Of a stretch of 15,131 bases of DNA, positions 1-6,268 are shown piece by piece. Positions within the stretch are counted from its first letter, which is position 1, and every line of letters starts with the position of its first letter. The stretch is from Actinomycetes bacterium. Its GTDB lineage: Bacteria > Actinomycetota > Actinomycetes > Actinomycetales > Microbacteriaceae. The position numbers and the translations under genes were made by a program. The notes below the pieces were generated by a model, which saw only the letters and a program-made list of their open reading frames with translations, was not told where the DNA came from and ran no database searches. Location: the NCBI GenBank assembly GCA_023432005.1, contig JAEYVF010000178.1, positions 1-15,131 of the forward strand, written 5' to 3'.

Positions 1-54
1 GAGCGGCTGCTCGTGGAGCTGCTGGGGCGCCTCGTCGAGCCGCGGGAGGTGTAG
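1..54 (+). CDS. 3' end of an unidentified gene
   Basis: An open frame enters from the left edge and ends at TAG 52-54, giving 17 residues: ERLLVELLGRLVEPREV. The segment is rich in Leu, Val, Glu and Arg and could be the end of a C-terminal helix. This is too short to assign a family. It converges on the mrp operon (28 bp from stop to stop) with a hairpin between them. The frame and stop are directly visible; that it is a real gene is inferred from the convergent layout and the hairpin. Confidence 0.45.
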   Translation, partial: ERLLVELLGRLVEPREV

Positions 55-56
55 CG

Positions 57-77
57 GGGGCTGGTTTCGACAGCCCC
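57..77. terminator. Hairpin between convergent genes
   Basis: GGGGCTG (57-63) pairs with CAGCCCC (71-77) around a 7-nt loop, in the 27 bp between the stop of the left-edge gene and the stop of mrp. There is no T tract on either side, so intrinsic termination is only inferred from position and stem strength. Confidence 0.5.
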
Positions 78-81
78 GGCT

Positions 82-1146
82 CTACAGGAGCGGCCGCCCC
101 GCGAGCCCGGGGCCGCGGGCCGCGATCGCGTCCGCGAGGCCCGAGAGGGCCACGGCAGCCGCATCCGCGGGGTCGCCGAGCACGACGGGTGCGCCCGCGT
201 CGCCCCCGGCGGCGACGGATGCCGTGAGCGGCACGCGCGCGAGCACGGGCACCTCCAGGCGCCGCGCGACCTCGTCGCCGCCGCCTGAGCCGAACACGCC
301 GCCGGCCATGTTCTCCACGACGCCGACGACCGTCTGACCCACCTGCCGCGCGAGCAGACCGGAGCGCTCGGCCACATCCGCCGCGGCCGCCTGCGGGGTC
401 GTCACGACGATGACCTCGGCGTTGGGCAGCAGCTGCCCGAGCGTGATCGCCACGTCGCCCGTGCCGGGCGGCAGGTCGAGCAGCAGCACGTCGAGGTCGC
501 CGAAGTACACGTCGGTGAGGAACTGCTGCATCGTGCGGTGCAGCAGCGGGCCGCGCCACGACACGGGGGTGCGGGCCTCGACGAACATGCCGATCGAGAT
601 GACCTTCACCCCGTGCGCGACGGGCGGCAGGATCATGTCGCCCACCTGCGTCGGCTTCGCGTCGGGGATGCCGAGGATGCCCGGGATCGAGAAGCCGAAG
701 ACGTCCGCGTCGACGAGCCCCACCGCGAGCCCGCGCGCCGCGAGCGCGACGGCGAGCTCCGCCGTGATCGTCGACTTGCCGACACCGCCCTTGCCCGAGG
801 TGATCGCGAGCACGCGCGTGAGGCTGCCCGGGCCGAACGGCATCCGGCGCTCGCCCCGCAGGCGCGTCACGAGCGCCTCGCGCTCGACGGGCGTCATGAC
901 CCCCAACTCCAGGTCGAGCATGTCGACCCCGGGCACCCCGAGCACCGCCTCGCGCACGTCGCGCTCGATGCGGTCGGCGGCCGGGCACCCCACGATCGTG
1001 AGCCGCAGACCCACCCGCGCCACGCCGTCGGCGACCGACACCTCGCGCACCATGTCGAGCTCGGTGATGGGGCGACGGATCTCGGGATCCAGAACACGGG
1101 CGAGCGCGGCGCGCACCGCGTCGGCGGCGGGGGAGGAGGAGGTCAC
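82..1146 (-). CDS. mrp: Mrp/ApbC-family P-loop ATPase (Fe-S carrier type)
   Basis: Mrp/ApbC/NBP35-family ATPases are cytosolic scaffold or carrier proteins for iron-sulfur cluster delivery. The 354-residue product has an N-terminal MIP18/DUF59 domain (about residues 8-85, with DPEIRRPITELDMV and Cys54), then the ParA/MinD-like ATPase. The deviant Walker A SGKGGVGKS is at 117-125, the DADVFG switch segment at 146-151 and DLPPGTGD at 224-231. The C-terminal CXXC used by many Mrp proteins to bind a cluster is absent: after VVENMAGG comes VFGSGGGDEVARRL. I recall that actinobacterial homologues often lack it too. The start is GTG 1146, which overlaps the DUF1003 stop by four bases (GTGA), indicating translational coupling. 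The same frame stays open upstream, but that part is the shadow of the DUF1003 gene. It is the last gene of a three-gene operon. Confidence 0.93.
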   Translation of the reverse strand: MTSSSPAADAVRAALARVLDPEIRRPITELDMVREVSVADGVARVGLRLTIVGCPAADRIERDVREAVLGVPGVDMLDLELGVMTPVEREALVTRLRGERRMPFGPGSLTRVLAITSGKGGVGKSTITAELAVALAARGLAVGLVDADVFGFSIPGILGIPDAKPTQVGDMILPPVAHGVKVISIGMFVEARTPVSWRGPLLHRTMQQFLTDVYFGDLDVLLLDLPPGTGDVAITLGQLLPNAEVIVVTTPQAAAADVAERSGLLARQVGQTVVGVVENMAGGVFGSGGGDEVARRLEVPVLARVPLTASVAAGGDAGAPVVLGDPADAAAVALSGLADAIAARGPGLAGRPLL

Positions 1147-1649
1147 CGCGCGACCTCGTCCGACTCCTTCTCCTTGTCGAGCTCCTCGAGCAGCGCGCGC
1201 AGCTCGGCTCGGATGAAGTCCTTCGTCGCCATGTCCTTGACCGCGAGGCGCAGCGCCACGACCTCGCGTGCGAGGTACTCGGTGTCGGCGAGGTTGCGCT
1301 CGGCGCGCTGGCGGTCCTGCTCGATCTGCACGCGGTCGCGGTCGTCCTGCCGATTCTGGGCGAGCAGGATGAGCGGGGCCGCGTAGGAGGCCTGCAGCGA
1401 CAGGATGAGCGTCAGCAGCGTGAAGTTGAGCGCGCGCGGGTCGAACTGGAACGGCACGGGCATGACCGAGTTCCACACGAGCCACAGGGTCACGAACACG
1501 GTCATGCCGATGAGGAACCAGCTCGTGCCCATCGCACGCGCGAACGCCTCCGAGAAGCGGCCCATGCGGTCGCGGCCCGAGGGGCGGAAGCCGAACGCCG
1601 GGCGGATGCCCTTGGGGGCGTCGAGTCGCGGCTCGTTACGACGTGCCAT
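1143..1649 (-). CDS. DUF1003 membrane protein
   Basis: This 168-residue membrane protein belongs to the DUF1003 family, whose function is not established. Two transmembrane helices lie at about residues 43-63 and 76-97, flanked by a basic N-terminus and a long charged C-terminal helix (about 100-165, probably coiled coil). Family hallmarks are visible: FDP at 69-71, the LN...L..ILSLQASYAAP stretch, and QNRQ at 98-101 followed by DDRDR. The start is ATG 1649, with a strong Shine-Dalgarno AAGGAGG seven bases upstream. The gene begins 14 bases inside the end of the CBS/MgtE-N gene and overlaps the mrp start by four bases, so the three form one translation-linked unit. The family call is confident; the role is unknown. 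Confidence 0.9.
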   Translation of the reverse strand: MARRNEPRLDAPKGIRPAFGFRPSGRDRMGRFSEAFARAMGTSWFLIGMTVFVTLWLVWNSVMPVPFQFDPRALNFTLLTLILSLQASYAAPLILLAQNRQDDRDRVQIEQDRQRAERNLADTEYLAREVVALRLAVKDMATKDFIRAELRALLEELDKEKESDEVAR

Positions 1650-2949
1650 GCGGCGTCCTCCTTCCTCGGATCGGGATGGCTGCGGTGCTCGTGCTCACGG
1701 GCTCCGGTTCATGCTCGTCGTGCGAACTTCGCCAGTCATCCGGCAGCAGGTAGTCGAGGACGTCGTCGATGGTCACCACCCCGACGAGGCGGTGCTTCTC
1801 GTCGACGACGGGAAGCGAGACGAGGTTGTAGGAGGCGAGGATGCGCGCGACCTCGGCCGCGCTCGTCTCGGGGGCGACGGGCTCGAGGGTCGCGTCGATG
1901 AGCGTGCCGAGCCGCTCGTGCGGCGGGTAGCGCAGCATCCGCTGGAAGTGCACGACCCCGAGGAAGCGGCCCGTGGGGGGCTCGTACGGCGGCAGCGTGA
2001 CGCACACGGCGGCGCCGAGCGCGGGCGCGAGCTCGTGGCGACGGATGAGGGCGAGCCCCTCCGCGACGGTCGCGTCGGCCGAGACGATGATCGGCTCGGT
2101 CGTCATGAGCCCACCGGCCGTCTCGGGGGCGTAGTTGAGGAGGAAGCGCACGTCCTCCGCCTCCTCGGGCTGCATGAGCCCGAGCAGCGCCTCGCCGCGC
2201 GCCTCGGGCAGCTGCGCGATGAGGTCGGCGGCGTCGTCCGGCTGCATCTGGTCGAGCACGTCGGCGGCGCGTTCGTCGTCGAGCTGCGTGATGATCTCGA
2301 CCTGCTCGTCCTCGGGCATCTCCTCGAGGGCGTCGGCGAGGCGGTCGTCGGGCAGCTCCTCGGCGACCTCGATGCGCCGCTCCTCCGGGAGGTCGAGGAG
2401 GGTCGAGGCGAGGTCGGCGGGCAGGAGGTCGGCGTAGGTGGCGATGAGCTGCTCGGCGGACTGCGACTCGCCGGGCGCGTTGACCTCGCGCACCTTGTCC
2501 CACGCGGCGAGCACCGTGCTGCCCTTGCCGAAGGGGGCGGCGCTCGTGCGGGGGCGGCGCAGGAAGAGCTCGCCCACCACCCACTCGCCGGGGCCGGACT
2601 CCTCGATCGCGACGTCCTCGATCGTGGCGGTGCCCGACTCGTCGCGCAGCACGACCTGACGGCCGAGCAGCTCGGCGATGACCCGCACCTCGCCGCCGCG
2701 CTGCTCGAAGCGGCGCAGGTTGATGAGGCCCGTCGTGATGATCTGCCCCGCGCCGATGCTCGTGACGCGCCCGATCGACACGAAGACGCGCCGACGACCC
2801 GGGATCTCGACGATGAGGCCGACCACGCGAGGCGAGTGCTTCGGGCGGTAGACGACGAGCACGTCGCGCACCTTGCCGACCCGGTCGCCGTTGGGGTCGA
2901 AGACGGAGCACCCGGCCAGTCGGGCGACGAAGACTCTCGTGGCGCTCAC
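1636..2949 (-). CDS. MgtE intracellular domain + CBS pair protein, no transporter part
   Basis: This 437-residue protein is predicted to be cytosolic. Residues about 5-80 form a PRC-barrel-like beta domain, with a second beta-rich stretch at about 88-135. Residues about 165-275 are the acidic helical repeats of the MgtE N domain (LPEERR, LPDDRLADALEEMPEDEQ, LDDERAADVLDQMQPDDAADLI). Two CBS motifs follow (about 283-345 and 350-402), joined by the MgtE-like linker YAPETAGGLMTTEP. In true MgtE channels these modules sense Mg2+ and gate a membrane pore. Here the pore is missing, so this is a regulator or sensor rather than a transporter. M. tuberculosis Rv1232c, from memory, has similar size and context. 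The start is GTG 2949, with a leaderless-type promoter TAGGGT six bases upstream. It is the first gene of the operon leading to DUF1003 and mrp. Confidence 0.88.
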   Translation of the reverse strand: MSATRVFVARLAGCSVFDPNGDRVGKVRDVLVVYRPKHSPRVVGLIVEIPGRRRVFVSIGRVTSIGAGQIITTGLINLRRFEQRGGEVRVIAELLGRQVVLRDESGTATIEDVAIEESGPGEWVVGELFLRRPRTSAAPFGKGSTVLAAWDKVREVNAPGESQSAEQLIATYADLLPADLASTLLDLPEERRIEVAEELPDDRLADALEEMPEDEQVEIITQLDDERAADVLDQMQPDDAADLIAQLPEARGEALLGLMQPEEAEDVRFLLNYAPETAGGLMTTEPIIVSADATVAEGLALIRRHELAPALGAAVCVTLPPYEPPTGRFLGVVHFQRMLRYPPHERLGTLIDATLEPVAPETSAAEVARILASYNLVSLPVVDEKHRLVGVVTIDDVLDYLLPDDWRSSHDEHEPEPVSTSTAAIPIRGRRTPHGTS

Positions 2950-2955
2950 GGGAAA

Positions 2956-2961
2956 ACCCTA
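2956..2961 (-). promoter_or_regulatory. -10 box of the CBS/MgtE-N operon, leaderless type
   Basis: On the minus strand TAGGGT is followed by exactly six bases (TTTCCC) and then GTG 2949. CCGACA (2979-2984) lies 17 bases upstream and matches four of six positions of a TTGACA -35. No Shine-Dalgarno fits in the six-base gap, so transcription probably starts at the start codon. Confidence 0.6.
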
Positions 2962-2973
2962 CCCGCCGGATGC

Positions 2974-2979
2974 CAGAAT
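2974..2979 (+). promoter_or_regulatory. Extended -10 box of the 2986 gene, leaderless type
   Basis: CAGAAT is preceded by TGC (extended -10 TGN, 2971-2973) and followed by six bases (GTCGGG) before GTG 2986. It lies back to back with the divergent box at 2956-2961. Confidence 0.5.
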
Positions 2980-2985
2980 GTCGGG

Positions 2986-3474
2986 GTGACCAGCCCTTCG
3001 CCTTTCGCACGCCCCGGGGTCCCGCTGACGGTGCCGCACGGCGACGTGCTCGGCACCTACGACAGCTATCCGGAGGCCCAGAAGGTCGTCGACCGACTGG
3101 CCAAGGCCGACTTCCCGGTCGCCAAGCTCGCGATCGTCGGCAACAACCTCACGAGCGTGGAGATCGTCACGCGCAAGCGCTCGTGGAACCGCGCGGCGCT
3201 CTCCGGCATCCTGTCGGGCGCGTGGCTCGGCATCTTCATGGGGCTGCTGCTGAGCCTCATCTCGCCGACCTTCACGTGGCAGCTCTTCGCGGCCGCCGTG
3301 TTCATCGGCGCCGCGCTCGGCCTCTTCCTGCAGCTCATCAGCTACGCGATCAGCCGCCGCAACCGCGACTTCGAGTCGGTGTCGCAGGTGATCGCCGCGA
3401 ACTACCAGATCGTCCTGGAACCCGGGGAGCTCGCCCGGGCCCAGGACGCGCTCGCGCGGACGCCGAGCAGCTAG
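2986..3474 (+). CDS. General-stress-type (YflT/17M-like) membrane protein
   Basis: The 162-residue product starts with a soluble segment of the general stress protein 17M / YflT type: GTYDSYPEAQKVVDRLAKADFPVAKLAIVGNNL, residues 23-55. Two transmembrane helices follow at about 72-94 and 98-122, then a basic loop and a short C-terminal tail. The biochemical function of these proteins is not established. The start is GTG 2986, chosen because the stress-domain fold begins about 20 residues later and a -10-like box ends six bases before it. The frame is open far upstream, but that part is antisense to the CBS gene. It diverges from the CBS/DUF1003/mrp operon, as I recall for Rv1234 next to Rv1232c. 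Its stop overlaps the opposing ABC permease stop in a shared CTAG. Confidence 0.8.
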   Translation: MTSPSPFARPGVPLTVPHGDVLGTYDSYPEAQKVVDRLAKADFPVAKLAIVGNNLTSVEIVTRKRSWNRAALSGILSGAWLGIFMGLLLSLISPTFTWQLFAAAVFIGAALGLFLQLISYAISRRNRDFESVSQVIAANYQIVLEPGELARAQDALARTPSS

Positions 3475-4283
3475 CGGCGGCCGGCCTTCGCCCGGAACAG
3501 CACGCGTGTGAGCACGGCGCCGACGGCGAGGAAGGCGACGCACCAGCCGAGAGCCCACCATCCGCTCGTTCCGATGTCGGTGCCGAGCAGGAGACCGCGG
3601 ATGGTCTCGATGATGGGGGTGAGGGGCTGGTTGTCGGCGATCCAGCGCAGCCACTCGGGCATCGTGTCGACGGGAACGAAGGCGCTCGACACATACGGCA
3701 GGAACATGAGGAAGAAGCCGTACCCGTTCGCCGCCTCCGGGCTCGACGCCGCGAGCCCGATCGCCGCGAAGACCCAGGTGATCGCGAGGATGTAGAGGGC
3801 GACGAGCGCGCACATCCCGATCCACTCCATCGGTCCGGCGCTCGGTCGGAACCCCAGCAGCAGGGCCACGCCGATGACGATCGCGGTGGCGACGAGGTTG
3901 CGCACGAGGCTCGCGACGACGTGCCCCGTGATGACCGTCTCGGCGCGCATCGGCATGGTGCGGAAGCGGTCGATGACGCCCGTCGTCATGTCGGTCGCCA
4001 CGTCGACGGCGACCGAGGCGGCCCCGAACCCCGCGCACAGCAGGACGATGCCCGGCACGACGTAGTCGACATAGCCGCCGCCGGGGGCGATCGCGCCGCC
4101 GAACACCTGCGTGAAGAGCACCATGAGCATGGTGGGCAGCGCGATCGCCATGACGAGCGCGTCGGGGGTGCGCAGCGTGTGCAGCATGCTGCGGCCGACG
4201 AAGGTCGCGAAGACGGATGCCGCTCGCGGCGGCGCGGCGGGCGCCGGCGCGGGCGCGCGTCCGGGTGCGGTGAGGGTGGTCAT
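3471..4283 (-). CDS. ABC-2 type exporter permease, DrrB-like
   Basis: This is the membrane subunit of a drug or lipid-type exporter, 270 residues. After a Pro/Ala-rich cytosolic N-terminus (1-25) there are about six transmembrane helices (near 45-62, 74-94, 122-144, 155-177, 187-205 and 243-262). The ABC-2 coupling segment GVIDRFRTMPM (102-112) is present, as is the extracellular FVPVDTMPEWLRWIADNQPLTP region (202-223) typical of daunorubicin-resistance DrrB relatives. The start is ATG 4283, with Shine-Dalgarno GAAGGA nine bases upstream, inside the end of the ATPase gene. It lies five bases after the ATPase stop, so the two are one operon. The substrate cannot be read from the sequence. Confidence 0.92.
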   Translation of the reverse strand: MTTLTAPGRAPAPAPAAPPRAASVFATFVGRSMLHTLRTPDALVMAIALPTMLMVLFTQVFGGAIAPGGGYVDYVVPGIVLLCAGFGAASVAVDVATDMTTGVIDRFRTMPMRAETVITGHVVASLVRNLVATAIVIGVALLLGFRPSAGPMEWIGMCALVALYILAITWVFAAIGLAASSPEAANGYGFFLMFLPYVSSAFVPVDTMPEWLRWIADNQPLTPIIETIRGLLLGTDIGTSGWWALGWCVAFLAVGAVLTRVLFRAKAGRR

Positions 4284-4288
4284 GGCGG

Positions 4289-5182
4289 TCAGTCCTTCGT
4301 GAGGGCGAGCTCGGGCTCGCGGGTGGCGGGGGATCCCGTGACGGCGAGGAAGACGTCGTCGAGGCTGGGGGAGCGCAGGGAGACGGATGCGGCATCCGCG
4401 TTCCCGAGTCCGGCGAGCGCGCGGCGCAGTCCCGCGACGGTGCCGTCGGTGGGGAGCTCGGCGAGCACGGCGCCCGCGGCGTCGCTCACGGTGATCACCT
4501 CGCCGCCGACGCGCGCCTTGAGCTCATCGGCGGTGCCCTCGGCCACGACGACGCCGTGCTCGATGACGGCGATGCGATCGGCGAGCTGGTCGGCCTCCTC
4601 GAGGTACTGCGTCGTGAGCAGCACGGTCGTGCCGTTCGCGGTCAGGGTGCGGATCTCGTCCCACAGCGCCTGGCGGCTGCGGGTGTCGAGGCCCGTCGTC
4701 GGCTCGTCGAGGAACACGACGGGCGGCGCGAGGATGAGGCTGATGGCGAGGTCGAGGCGCCGGCGCATGCCGCCCGAGTAGGTGCCGACCCGCTTGCCGG
4801 CCGCCTCGACGAGGCCGAAGCGGTGGAGCAGCTCGTCGGCCCGGCGTGCCGCGTCGGCCCGACCGAGACCCGACAGTCGACCCATCATGCGCAGGTTCTC
4901 GCGCCCGGTGAGCACCTGGTCGACCGCTGCGGCCTGGCCGGTGACGCTGATGCGGCGCTTGACCTGCTCGGGCTCGCGTGCGACGTCGTGTCCCGCGACC
5001 AGTGCGGTGCCGGCGTCGGCGGCGACGAGCGTGCTGAGGATGCCGAGCAGGGTGGTCTTGCCGGCCCCGTTGGGACCAAGCAGGGCGAAGACGGTGCCGG
5101 CTGAGACGTCGAGGTCGATGCCGCGGAGCACCTCGGTGCCGCCGAAGCTCTTGCGGATGCCGCGAACGGTGATGGCGTCCAT
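4289..5182 (-). CDS. ABC exporter ATPase, DrrA-like
   Basis: This is the nucleotide-binding subunit partnering the permease encoded downstream, 297 residues. Walker A GPNGAGKT is at 36-43, the Q-loop Gln at 83, signature YSGGM at 135-139, Walker B VVFLDEP at 155-161 and a D-loop TTGLD. The switch position is Gln192 (TTQYLEEADQLADRI) rather than the usual His. This substitution is normal for the DrrA branch and supports that assignment. A C-terminal domain of about 90 residues ends with the DrrA-typical SPSLDDVFLAVTG. The start is ATG 5182 with Shine-Dalgarno AGGAAGGA six bases upstream. The promoter lies in the AT-rich region shared with the divergent TetR gene, so regulation by that repressor is likely. 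Confidence 0.95.
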   Translation of the reverse strand: MDAITVRGIRKSFGGTEVLRGIDLDVSAGTVFALLGPNGAGKTTLLGILSTLVAADAGTALVAGHDVAREPEQVKRRISVTGQAAAVDQVLTGRENLRMMGRLSGLGRADAARRADELLHRFGLVEAAGKRVGTYSGGMRRRLDLAISLILAPPVVFLDEPTTGLDTRSRQALWDEIRTLTANGTTVLLTTQYLEEADQLADRIAVIEHGVVVAEGTADELKARVGGEVITVSDAAGAVLAELPTDGTVAGLRRALAGLGNADAASVSLRSPSLDDVFLAVTGSPATREPELALTKD

Positions 5183-5210
5183 CGCGCGTCCTTCCTGGGG
5201 TGTGGATGAC

Positions 5211-5257
5211 GTAAACTGTTTACGCCATATGCGAACTGTTTAACAGATACACAGTTA
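5211..5257. promoter_or_regulatory. Operator region for the TetR regulator / exporter pair
   Basis: This AT-rich island in GC-rich DNA sits between the divergent exporter and regulator genes. GTAAACTGTTTAC (5211-5223) is a perfect palindrome around a central T. The core AACTGTTTA occurs at 5214-5222 and again at 5234-5242, exactly 20 bp apart (two helical turns). The second copy is part of the palindrome CTGTTTAACAG (5236-5246). A third half-site, inverted ACAGTT, lies at 5251-5256. A TTGACG -35-like hexamer for the exporter is at 5268-5273 on the minus strand, but I see no convincing -10 for that side. Confidence 0.75.
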
Positions 5258-5280
5258 GTGCCCTGCACGTCAACCCCGAA

Positions 5281-5286
5281 TACGAT
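5281..5286 (+). promoter_or_regulatory. -10 box of the TetR gene, leaderless type
   Basis: TACGAT is followed by seven bases (GAGGCCG) and then ATG 5294. No -35 is recognisable. The box supports ATG 5294 as the start over GTG 5258 or ATG 5285. Confidence 0.55.
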
Positions 5287-5293
5287 GAGGCCG

Positions 5294-6211
5294 ATGACCG
5301 ACACCCCGACCGAGCCGGAGCTCCCGCGGGCCGTCGCCCTCGCGTGGGGCGTCGCGGCGCATCCGCAGCGCGGCCCCAAGCGCGAGCTCTCGATCGAGCG
5401 CATCGTCGACGTCGCCGTCGAGCTCGCCGACCGGGGAGGTCTCGGAGCGGTCTCGATGGCGGCCGTCGCGTCAGAGCTCGGGTACACGCCGATGTCGCTC
5501 TACCGCTACGTCACGAGCAAGGACGACCTGCTCGTGCTCATGCAGGAGCGCGGCATCGGCGTGCCGCCCGAGAGCGTGCGAGAGGCCGAGGGCTGGCGCG
5601 ACGGGATGCGCGAATGGGCCGCCGCGACCCTCTCGACCTACCGCGAGCATCCGTGGCTGCTCGACCTCGCGATCGAGGGCACCCCCCAGACGCCCAACAA
5701 CCTCGCGTGGCTCGACGCGGCGCTCGAGACGCTCGCGGAGGCGCCCGCCGACTACGAGGCCAAGGTGTCGATCGTGCTCGCCGTCATGGCGCAGGTGCGC
5801 TGGCAGGGCGTCGTCGAGCGCGGGTACCTCGCGGCGGCCGCCGCCGCATCCGTGCGACCCGAGGATCTCGACCGCCAGGCGAGCGACGTCATCGCGACCT
5901 TCATCACGCCCGAGCAGTTCCCCGAGGTGCACCGCGCGCTGCAGGCCGGCGTGTTCGGGCCCGGTCCCGACGACCCCTTCGCGTTCGGCCTCGAGCGCGT
6001 GCTCGACGGCATCGAGAGCTACCTCGCGACCGAGCCCTCCGCACGGCCCGCGACGCCCCTCGGCGACCCCGAGGAGGAGCAGATCGCGCGCGACCCCAAG
6101 GTCAAGGAGGCCGTGAAGGCGCGACGCGAGGCCGAGAAGCAGCTGCGCGAGGCCCGCAAGCGCGAACGCGAACGGATGCGCGAGGCGCGCGAGCGGATGC
6201 GGAGGGGCTAG
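5294..6211 (+). CDS. TetR/AcrR-family repressor of the divergent exporter
   Basis: This 305-residue regulator has a TetR N-terminal DNA-binding domain (about 32-80), with the recognition helix in VSMAAVASELGYTPMSLYRYVTSKDDL (53-79). The ligand-binding domain (about 95-245) resembles the TetR_C class (WLLDLAIEGTPQTPNNLAWLDAALETL). Residues 259-305 form a very charged Arg/Glu/Lys helix (KEAVKARREAEKQLREARKR and on), about 45 residues beyond a normal TetR of about 200-240. It is probably a coiled coil or a DNA/RNA-contacting tail. The start is ATG 5294, placed by the leaderless-type promoter; GTG 5258 would add 12 residues. Divergent placement next to the DrrAB-type operon with shared palindromic operators indicates local control, presumably relieved by an exported ligand. 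It converges on the amylase gene. Confidence 0.92.
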   Translation: MTDTPTEPELPRAVALAWGVAAHPQRGPKRELSIERIVDVAVELADRGGLGAVSMAAVASELGYTPMSLYRYVTSKDDLLVLMQERGIGVPPESVREAEGWRDGMREWAAATLSTYREHPWLLDLAIEGTPQTPNNLAWLDAALETLAEAPADYEAKVSIVLAVMAQVRWQGVVERGYLAAAAAASVRPEDLDRQASDVIATFITPEQFPEVHRALQAGVFGPGPDDPFAFGLERVLDGIESYLATEPSARPATPLGDPEEEQIARDPKVKEAVKARREAEKQLREARKRERERMREARERMRRG

Positions 6212-6221
6212 CCGATCGCGG

Positions 6222-6265
6222 AGGTCTCGAGACGCGTCCGCTGCGCGGGCGCTCCTCGACCACCT
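6222..6265. repeat. Imperfect hairpin repeat of a Micrococcales intergenic type
   Basis: An imperfect inverted repeat fills the 57 bp between the convergent TetR and amylase stops. AGGT (6222-6225) pairs with ACCT (6262-6265), CGAG (6228-6231) with CTCG (6255-6258), and GCGTCCGC (6234-6241) with GCGGGCGC (6245-6252, one G-T pair) around a 3-nt loop TGC. The form GGTCTCGA...GCTCCTCGACCACC closely resembles a palindromic repeat I remember as common between genes in Micrococcales. It probably also ends transcription from both sides. Only this copy is present here. Confidence 0.6.
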
Positions 6266-6268
6266 GGG

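Noticed and set aside
1147..1485. Upstream extension of the Mrp frame to an earlier start
   Set aside because: The extra residues are Arg/Ala/Pro-rich and fall entirely inside the DUF1003 gene. The GTG at 1146 with the four-base overlap matches the true DUF59 N-terminus.
4607..4609. Gln in place of the H-loop His in the ABC ATPase as a loss-of-function sign
   Set aside because: The TTQYLEEADQLADRI form is the normal sequence of the DrrA branch, so it is a family trait.
5258..5293. GTG 5258 as start of the TetR gene
   Set aside because: It would place the -10-like box TACGAT inside the coding region and directly abut the ACAGTT half-site. The 12 extra residues are not TetR-like. It remains possible but less likely.
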